Part shown: piece after piece, positions 59,001-64,000 of the stretch
How the letters are laid out: each line of letters starts with the position of its first letter
How positions within the stretch are numbered: position 1 is the stretch's first letter
Source of the DNA: Arbacia lixula
Lineage: Eukaryota; Echinodermata; Echinoidea; Arbacioida; Arbaciidae
DNA: 64,000 bases
Direction: 5' to 3'
NCBI GenBank assembly: GCA_963669155.1
Contig: OZ022583.1
Location: forward strand, 16,330,046 to 16,394,045
Notes under the pieces: generated by a model
The model's database searches: none
What the model was told of the DNA's origin: nothing
The model's input: the letters and a program-made list of their open reading frames with translations, nothing else
Translations under genes and position numbers: made by a program

Positions 59001-60568
59001 TGACACTGCCTCACCTGGCTGTCCAGCAAGACAAAACAACCATGACACCATTATTTCCATGTGGGACATCACATAATAAAATGGTCCGTGTCCTCAATGC
59101 TTCGACTTTGGACCCTGGCGCTCTCTGGGCTGGTTCTACTGTCCCCCTGTTACAGGAAACACTTAATGGGTAACTACATGGATTGTACACATTGAAGATA
59201 CATCATTTATTTATGTGCACAACTTCTAGCATATTCTTGAAAACATTGGTATGTTTTTAATGAGATACATGAAAATCAGTTCCCCTAAAAAGAGAGAAAA
59301 GGTTAGAAGAACTTCTAACAATATTCTTATAACATCAATACCATTTAATGAGACACATTTAAGTCAGTCAACAAAAAGGGAAAGAGAGAAGAAAAATGAG
59401 AAGCTTATGATACCTTTAAGCTCTTCTTACTCATGATTAGCAAGCTGGGTGTTTGCTCTCATCTCCATTTCCATCCTATGAGTTGAACTATCCTCCTAAT
59501 TACCTAAATCTCCAATTTCCTGAACAAAGGGAAATGCTGCCGATAACAGCATTTTATGTAAACATAGCTTCCCAGAAGGTCATAGCAAAAAATAGAAGGA
59601 TTTAACACGCACAAGGCACAGCAGCATTCAAAACTCCAGGGGAGCGTTTCATGAAAGTTGTCAGCATTGACTAAATAGTCAGTGCCAGCAATTTCAGTGA
59701 AATCCTCGGTTTTGATTGGCTGATAGGCACTTGTCTCTGACTGTCACTATGGTAACTGTCGGAGAAAGAAGACTCGTCAGTGCTGACAACTTTCATGAAA
59801 CGCTCCCCAGGTCCTTTATGGAAGACAAGAGTGACACTCAAAAGATTTTTTTCCCAGGGCAGGCAGCAGAAAGTCTTTCATGGGCTGGAGAGAAGGGTAA
59901 AATATCAGAAATCATTACTAAACGTGTGGTGCATTACTATGTAACGCATGGTGCCCTGACAGCAAAAACAGCAATAATTCCACGCAATGTGAGCTACGCA
60001 ACATATGGTGCTATAGTTATACCAAAATGTTTTAGCTATACATTTACGGTACAGCTATACAACAAAATTCTGTGTGAAGACACTGACTACGTAAACATCG
60101 TATAACAAAATGTCACATAAAGAAACTTGGGTCTGGGCATCATTTCAAAACACAACAGTTTAACGAATCACACTTAGGAATCATAGTCCATAAAACAACA
60201 ACCTGCACAGTAGCAATTTGTGCACCTAAACAACGTTTTTTTACCAAGTTTTGGTATAGATATTTTTGTTTGCAGACACCCTGTTCGCTATACGATGATT
60301 CTTCATAAGGTTTTGGTGTAGATTAGTTTGTGTATGGGCAACCTGTTTGCTATATGATGATTCTTTATACCGTTTCAACTATAAAATGAATTTTTTGTGT
60401 GCAGAGTGCAGACACAAGGTTAGCTGTATCTCCTGACTGACCTGTGGTGTTTGTTGGTGTTATCTCTGGGCAGCTTGACCGTGGTGGTGAACGCCAGCTC
60501 ATCTACAGCGTCAAAGAACTCATTGTCCTCGTCATCGCTGTGTTCATCCTTATGAGCTTCAGAATGGC
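48627..60568 (-). CDS. OSBP: Oxysterol-binding protein (OSBP/OSBP2 type), C-terminal 507 residues
   Basis: Nine minus-strand exons in transcript order: 60568-60442, 58762-58618, 57735-57586, 55324-55079, 52772-52551, 52158-52063, 51090-50915, 50398-50178 and 48769-48627 (stop). All junctions are GT/AG with matching phases. The fragment starts inside a codon, so upstream exons (PH domain, about 300 residues in human OSBP) are missing to the right. The first exon carries the FFAT motif EFFDAVDE, which binds VAP proteins of the ER. Exons 3-9 encode the sterol-binding ORD: LWSIIKNCIGKELSRIPMP, KPFNPLLGETFE, the family signature EQVSHHPP (split between exons 4 and 5), SKFRGKYL, HNIIVGKLW, LSGTWD and RPDQRLMEDG, ending in CPDIF. 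OSBP exchanges sterol and PI4P between ER and Golgi. The sequence between FFAT and ORD is Ser/Thr/acid-rich. OSBP versus OSBP2 orthology is undecided; a single pro-orthologue is likely in an invertebrate. Confidence 0.95.
49105..49151. repeat. Copy of the 50481-50527 segment, left of the polypyrimidine tract
   Basis: CCATACAATGTGACATGTAC and CTGCCCAATAGCATTC occur here and at 50481-50527 in the same order. The two copies bracket the purine tract and the OSBP exon, showing a past tandem duplication. Confidence 0.8.
49371..50177 (-). repeat. About 800-bp polypurine/polypyrimidine tract in an OSBP intron
   Basis: On the plus strand this is almost entirely C and T, built from tandem variants such as CTTCTCTTTTTCCTCCTCTC and CTCCTCCTCCCCC. 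On the OSBP sense strand it is GA-rich, starting directly at the splice donor G|GTGAGG at 50177. In all three sense frames it stays open for long distances and would encode Glu/Lys/Arg/Gly-rich low-complexity peptide. The correct splice (50178 to 48769) restores a perfect OSBP C-terminus, so I treat the tract as intron, not exon. Mirror-symmetric purine tracts can form triplex (H-DNA) structures. Confidence 0.9.
50178..50398 (-). CDS. OSBP: OSBP penultimate exon with poly-alanine run
   Basis: Encodes QNADQMYNFNELAV, RPDQRLMEDG and a basic stretch (KQRAKRKKREAEAAAAAEA). The five alanines come from GCA/GCT repeats (CTG units on the plus strand), so length variation is plausible. The donor lies immediately before the purine tract. 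The acceptor and first 32 bases are duplicated at about 50528-50559. Confidence 0.95.
50367..50635. repeat. Tandem duplication copying an OSBP exon edge and its acceptor
   Basis: 50367-50474 and 50528-50635 are near-identical (offset 161). The segment covers the first 32 bases of the OSBP penultimate exon, its acceptor and upstream intron. The outer copy therefore carries a second AATGCAG|GCAAAACG acceptor followed by only a stub of exon. Between the copies lies the 50481-50527 segment shared with 49105-49151. Confidence 0.9.
51095..51107 (+). promoter_or_regulatory. DR1-like nuclear receptor motif AGGTCAAAGGTCA
   Basis: A perfect direct repeat of AGGTCA with one-base spacing, ending within a few bases of an OSBP splice acceptor (exon begins at 51090). 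DR1 sites are bound by RXR/HNF4/PPAR-class receptors in animals. Its use here is unproven; it may be chance or repeat-derived. Confidence 0.35.
52551..52772 (-). CDS. OSBP: OSBP exon with the second half of the family signature
   Basis: Begins VSHHPPAAAFHVESKDW and continues with TISSKFRGKYLQIFPQGTAH and TVHNIIVGKLWVDQ. The two His of the signature contact the PI4P phosphate in family structures. 74 codons, phase 0 at both ends. Confidence 0.95.
52830..52895. repeat. TTCAA pentanucleotide microsatellite
   Basis: About 13 uninterrupted pentamer units, 58 bp upstream (in OSBP sense) of the exon that starts at 52772. Confidence 0.95.
53549..54330. other. GC/CpG-rich block inside an OSBP intron
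   Basis: After a poly-G run (about 53631-53646), the DNA is unusually rich in CG dinucleotides (GCGCAGCGGC, GGCGCGTTATT, GCGCTCGCGGG, GCGGCGCGCGCCC) compared with the AT-rich introns around it. Such blocks often mark promoters. A plus-strand ATG at 53548 opens a short acidic peptide (DLDIDIGENDSG) followed by GTGAAT. No known protein is encoded. Possible alternative promoter or nested transcript. Confidence 0.35.
55079..55324 (-). CDS. OSBP: OSBP exon with the core ORD entrance segment
   Basis: Encodes VNFNEPLSMLQRLTEDMYYS, AYVAAFITSAYAET, RTTKPFNPLLGETFECDR and WRAISEQ. The KPFNPLLGETFE block is a hallmark of OSBP/ORP proteins. 82 codons, phase 0 at both ends. Confidence 0.95.
55366..55498. 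mobile_element. GGGCCCTGTTGCATAAAA family MITE, copy 3 (OSBP intron)
   Basis: Left GGGCCCCGCGGCATAAAACT and right AAGTTATATGCAACAGGGCC are inverted repeats, with the family's AATGGTAACTACCATGGTAAC interior. It lies 42 bp upstream, in OSBP sense, of the exon starting at 55324. Confidence 0.8.
55949..56009. repeat. CTAT tetranucleotide microsatellite
   Basis: About 15 uninterrupted units in an OSBP intron. Confidence 0.95.
56563..56634. repeat. CTTC then CTCC tetranucleotide microsatellite
   Basis: A TTCC run changes into a CCTC run; a longer pyrimidine-rich stretch precedes it from about 56420. Confidence 0.9.
57128..57287. mobile_element. GGGCCCTGTTGCATAAAA family MITE, copy 4, diverged (OSBP intron)
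   Basis: It keeps GTTGCAT near the left end, ATGGTAGTTACCATTGATGG inside and GGGCCGTGATC (reverse) at the right, but the ends are worn. It is the most diverged of the four copies. Confidence 0.65.
57736..58100. repeat. Tandem duplication next to an OSBP splice acceptor
   Basis: The string AAAAAGAACAACCAAAATTGAGGA next to the exon-3 acceptor (57736-57770) recurs at about 57977-58005 after a second GCTGCCACACA. TCTAATGTACAGAAAATGTA and ATGTCAATTTGC recur at 57906 and 58049. The unit is about 143-225 bp with internal loss in one copy. Confidence 0.8.
58455..58661. repeat. Tandem copy of the 3' edge of OSBP exon 2 with a second splice donor
   Basis: The last part of the exon and the following intron (58566-58661) are repeated at 58455-58545. 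Both contain TGACAGTGACCATGGCTTC, GCCGTCG and TACTCACAT. The outer copy keeps a GTGAGT donor (minus strand) but lacks one codon and the rest of the exon. Confidence 0.9.
58618..58762 (-). CDS. OSBP: OSBP exon 2 of the window (linker between FFAT and ORD)
   Basis: Encodes a Ser/Thr/acidic linker with TASGGSVTSTDSLG and IEDTEASSEEDMQPEAM. It is likely disordered and phosphorylatable, as this linker is in human OSBP. Both edges of this exon have been tandemly copied into the neighbouring introns. Confidence 0.85.
58691..59165. repeat. Four tandem copies of the 5' edge of OSBP exon 2
   Basis: Units start at about 58691 (true exon), 58829, 58955 and 59088, spaced 126-138 bp. Each has TCAATGCCTC, CCCAGGCTGT, GGTGACACTGCCTC and GGCTGTCC, then CCAGCAAGAGAAAAC and ACTACATGTGGGACATCACA. 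On the minus strand, copy 2 has a stop codon in the exon frame (GGT TGA GGC), so it is not a usable exon. The fourth unit is the most diverged. It keeps an open frame after a CCTGTAACAG acceptor and encodes SRSIEDTD, close to the true exon's NRGIEDTE, but lacks an evident donor. Confidence 0.9.
59639..59808. mobile_element. MITE with about 28-bp terminal inverted repeats
   Basis: The left end GGGGAGCGTTTCATGAAAGT plus TGTCAGCA is exactly mirrored by TGCTGACA plus ACTTTCATGAAACGCTCCCC. It is 170 bp and non-coding, in an OSBP intron. Its ends resemble those of 13496-13634. Confidence 0.85.
60442..60568 (-). CDS. OSBP: OSBP first exon of the window, with FFAT motif
   Basis: Encodes HSEAHKDEHSDDEDNEFFDA, then VDELAFTTTVKLPRDNTNKH. 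The acidic stretch before EFFDA is the usual acidic tract of FFAT motifs. The exon starts in mid-codon after TTTGTATAG, so more coding exons must lie upstream (to the right). Confidence 0.9.
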
Positions 60569-60834
60569 CTATACAAAAAAACAATGAAAAAACATGAGTT
60601 ATTAAAACGAAAAACATTAATGTGCACAGACGAAAACAAAAATTAATTTGGTCATGACAAAATTACATGCACTATAAAACCGATAAGTTTCAAGTAAATT
60701 TTCGCGTCACAGCGCACCTACAACACATTCGGGGGATGTTATTTTCACGCACAAGGAATACAAGGAATACCCTATACATTAAAATCATGAACAAACCCCG
60801 AACAAAGCATTTTTATGAACAATTAACGCCGCAA

Positions 60835-61020
60835 AACGGCTGATGCCTGTGCAACGCATCACGGTATGCAACGCACGCACAAGTTGAATGCCAGAAAAAC
60901 TAAACTCCGGAACCCCCAATATATTTGCGAGTCTAGCCTGCCAAAGATAGCAGGATGGTTTTAAATTTGTGGTTAAATTAAATTTTTGCTTGCTCTGTGA
61001 TGCGCGAAAAGCGCAAGAAT
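60835..61020. repeat. Dispersed repeat, copy 2 (with 31690-31900)
   Basis: Shares CACAAGTTGAATGCCAG, ACTCCGGAA and CCCCCAATA in order with the TMEM120 intron copy. The downstream AAATTTTTGCTTGCT block also matches. Confidence 0.75.
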
Positions 61021-61994
61021 TACCAGCTTACTGTAGCTGTCTTCGTTTTCACCAGCTTTGTAATGGCCTAGTGAAAAAGATTAAACATGGCAAGAAAAGT
61101 TCAAACCTACTCAACAAACTCTTGCAGCTATATGCATACTTTTGCGCTCAATTGCATTTCTTATGGTGTCACATTTTGGTTTGTATGGATTTATGCACAC
61201 ATCCAGTTGGAGAGTGCATCTGTACAATACTACACGAAGGCTGCCCCACAATTTGTGTTAATTTGTTGCTATTGATAGAAAATTCTATTCTAATTTCTCT
61301 TGTATTTGTCCAAGGCAAGCTATAAGCTGACCCAATGTTAGTACTTGAGCTATTTCTGAACACACCTTTCTAGGGAAATGTCTATTCTGTAATAAACCAC
61401 AAACATGTTTTCGACATACACGTAAACACCATCAGAACAGTCCAATTTTCAATGCTAATTAAGTGTTGTTCACACACCCACGCAAAGTAGAGAGAAAGCC
61501 ACAATCCACCTACATGTATAAATAGCCATCAGATAAATCTACGACAATTGTGACAATACATTTGATGGTTTTCTCTGTTGCCAAGGACAATAAACACAGT
61601 ACATGTATGTTCACAAGATCATCTCACTGAATGTTGCATTTGAAAAAAAAAAGTTTTACTTAATATGTTCAGTAAATGTTTCAAAACTTCCTTGTAAAAT
61701 GCTCAGAAAATTTTTGCTATGTTTGCCTGTCTTTCAAACAATACGTTACGAATGGTAAACCCAAATGACCGAGGCTCGTCTGAGGAACAACAACTGAAAG
61801 ATTCAAAGTGATATACATTCTATTCAAACTGAATTGCTAGATACAGGAGAATCTAATAGCACATTACTACACAGTTGGGAAGAAAGTATTAACATAACGA
61901 AAACTGCTTATTTTATCACGAAGCAGGAAGCAGAACAAACTTGGCGTGCAGTTCCATTCACTCTGATCCTTGAACACCATACGCACCAAAAAAC

Positions 61995-62103
61995 GGGCCA
62001 TATTCATTAAAATATTTTAAGCTTTGTTAGTTGCTAACATGTATTCAGCCACATGCATTTTTAATAACTAACAAGGCTGGTAGAGTTTCATGAATATGGC
62101 TCC
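61995..62103. mobile_element. Short palindromic MITE
   Basis: Left GGGCCATATTCATTAAAAT and right GAGTTTCATGAATATGGCTCC are imperfect inverted repeats, with inner GTTAGTTGCTAACA / TAATAACTAACA blocks. About 109 bp, non-coding. Confidence 0.65.
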
Positions 62104-62732
62104 AGAAATATATACTACCTATCAAATTTTCTACATGCATGTTGACAAATTTAGATACAGGTACAGTAGCTGCATATTCCAAACCTTTCAACTTCAATAA
62201 CCTCAATATATGGAGAAGGTGAGAAATATTGCAGAGAAATCAAGGTAGCCAAATTGAATTTGATTCAAACCTTGTGAGCTGATAACATCGGTGAATGGGT
62301 GAGCCTACTGGGGAAGATGCTATCATATCCACATACAGTTGTCTGAACTCGGTGGTAGATGATACACGCACACGTAGTCCTAGGACAGGAAACTCCGTAG
62401 ACTGACACAACTCCTAAGATACAGCACCCACCCAGTATAAAGCCACGTACAAGTCCTCTCCTGTTAGACAGCCAGCCACCGTCTCATCTGCTTGTCAATA
62501 CCGGCTCAAACTGAAACTCAACTGGCTTGCATAGTGTGCACTTCCTTTCCGAGGATTCACTCTTGCTTGTGATGGTTTGCCTATCCGCTCACGCAAGGCC
62601 CTCTCCCACAGGAAATCCCACTCCAAGGCAAACGAGACATTTACACATATACAAGGAAATAGTTATATTTGGGTTCCTCCCATGTTTTAGATATTCCTAT
62701 AAGAGGGGCTTTGCTGCGAGCTTCCTCTACCA

Positions 62733-63224
62733 ATGTGTTGTTTTGTCTTGGAGGACTTTTTTAATGAAGAGCAAGGAAATGTTTTAGATCTTCCATTGGA
62801 GAATCCATATATGAGTAAGTTGCATAAGAATCCATATTTCCGTTTACCTTACATTGCGAGACAAACGATTATCAGTAGCCATCTATCCGCAATGAGTAAC
62901 ATATTTAGCATAATCCATATCAACTTTGAAGGATCCATACATGTATGTGACAGTCATCATTATGATACTCTTATCTACAAATATATGTTGAACCATTTTG
63001 TATCAAAATTGTTGTTAGATTCATTTGCAAAAACAGATTTACAGCATCTGGAAATGTCTACAAAAGGGATATTTTTCTTACTGCAATACCATTATATTAG
63101 AAGGTGTAGCATGAATTTGCTATTACCATTATTACGATCATCAAAAAAAAATAGATATCATCAGTATTTAATACCACTCCTTGAATTAATCGTTCTTGTT
63201 GCAACTACTACCAGTACTATGTAA
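62733..63224 (+). CDS. Unrecognised open reading frame, 163 codons
   Basis: An uninterrupted frame from ATG to TAG, long for such AT-rich DNA. The peptide begins MCCFVLEDFFNEEQGN and has mixed composition with an Ile/Leu-rich C-terminus. A TATAAA lies about 295 bp upstream and AATAAA hexamers follow within about 50 bp of the stop. I recognise no domain and see no codon-use signal strong enough to call it a gene. It may be chance, an old retrogene or a transposon fragment. Confidence 0.2.
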   Translation: MCCFVLEDFFNEEQGNVLDLPLENPYMSKLHKNPYFRLPYIARQTIISSHLSAMSNIFSIIHINFEGSIHVCDSHHYDTLIYKYMLNHFVSKLLLDSFAKTDLQHLEMSTKGIFFLLQYHYIRRCSMNLLLPLLRSSKKNRYHQYLIPLLELIVLVATTTSTM

Positions 63225-63264
63225 TCATGATCATTACTTGCAATATTATTTCCAAGAATCATGT

Positions 63265-63475
63265 GTGTAATAAATTATCATTGTTACTACATAATCTTCT
63301 TTCTTTAATATGTGTAATAAATTACTTATGTTAATATTGTACATCTGCACCATTTCCTCGTTTAAATGTTGTGTGTAATAAATCATTTCTATCACTAGTC
63401 TACATTTACATCATCTTTTTTTTTTAAGTGTTGTGCGTAACAATGTATTTGTTACTATTATACATGTGCACTAGG
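63265..63475. repeat. Degenerate tandem repeat, about four units
   Basis: TGTGTGTAATAAAT or a close variant recurs near 63262, 63310, 63371 and 63433, each followed by a T-rich and CATC-rich stretch. Spacing is about 48-62 bp. Confidence 0.6.
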
Positions 63476-64000
63476 ACTAGAATACCATGAATGGATGAGC
63501 CAGTGAGAGAGCATACACATAAGCACTATTGCATCAGTAAAGGGATTTCATCCCTGTAATGTCATTACACAAGGATCTCAGCTTTCTCTGCTCTCCTCTC
63601 CTATGGCTATTTATAGATGGCAATATCATACTTTCATGCTCTTAAGGAGCTGCACTTACTCTCACAAGGAGGTGGAAAGAAGGGATGGTGGTTAATAAAT
63701 CTACATTGCACAACAAGAAATTATCAAGGCGACTATAGTCTGTTTAATTGCGGATGTAAAACTTGAGTTGTTTTCGTACGTCATTGCGAACAGATTGCAT
63801 GTGATTACCTAGCTGCTACTCAAATGAGACTTTAACATTATTGCTCTGAACAAGTGAATCATATTGTGAAAGGTATTTCAAATGCAAAATATGATTCACG
63901 GTGTATGAATAAAGAATGCAAAATCCAGAATATGTTGATCTCATGAGCCCCATATTGTTGTCATAGTAACACAGCAACTGAAAGTAATAGAAACTAAAAT

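Larger units (their letters stand above)
60569..64000. other. Probable OSBP intron, right end of window
   Basis: I could not find the next upstream OSBP exon here. The stretch holds a repeat copy, a small MITE, a plus-strand TATAAA at about 62439, a 163-codon open frame (62733-63224) of unknown meaning and a degenerate tandem repeat near 63265-63475. Confidence 0.5.

Overview
This is a gene-sparse, repeat-rich animal genome segment. Genes have short exons, long introns and GT/AG splice sites, and the intervening DNA holds many palindromic non-autonomous DNA transposons, a BEL/Pao retroelement and a LINE fragment. It fits a marine invertebrate. My best guess is an echinoderm or another ambulacrarian; that is inference from repeat style and protein similarity, and the species cannot be fixed from sequence alone. 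There are no bacterial features, CRISPR arrays or rRNA genes, and I recognised no tRNA.

Three multi-exon protein-coding genes can be reconstructed with consistent splice phases. (1) About 15.1-20.2 kb, plus strand: a 550-residue, five-coding-exon gene encoding a FLYWCH-type zinc finger joined to a MULE-type transposase domain. It is uninterrupted by stops and looks like a host (domesticated) gene. (2) 28.26-40.76 kb, plus strand: a complete 11-exon TMEM120 (TACAN) gene encoding 345 residues, a multipass membrane protein. (3) 60.57-48.63 kb, minus strand: the C-terminal 507 residues (nine exons) of an oxysterol-binding protein of the OSBP/OSBP2 type, with the FFAT motif and the whole sterol-binding domain. 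Its N-terminal PH-domain exons are not seen and should lie beyond the right edge. TMEM120 and OSBP converge, with 7.9 kb between their stop codons. Both act on membrane lipid biology, but nothing here shows a functional link.

Layout: 1-8.1 kb gene-free DNA rich in the palindrome TACATGTA, with one foldback element; 8.1-9.13 kb a hAT-like element with a clean 8-bp target duplication; 9.3-14.5 kb further MITEs, microsatellites and a LINE 3' end; 14.9-20.2 kb the FLYWCH/MULE gene; 20.7-24.1 kb an internally deleted BEL/Pao element on the minus strand; 24.1-28.1 kb MITE-rich spacer including a triple-hairpin array; 28.1-40.8 kb TMEM120; 40.8-48.6 kb spacer; 48.6-60.6 kb OSBP; 60.6-64 kb probable OSBP intron. 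The oddest features are repeated partial tandem duplications that copy OSBP exon edges with their splice sites, and an intronic polypurine tract of about 800 bp directly after an OSBP splice donor, in which the reading frame stays open.
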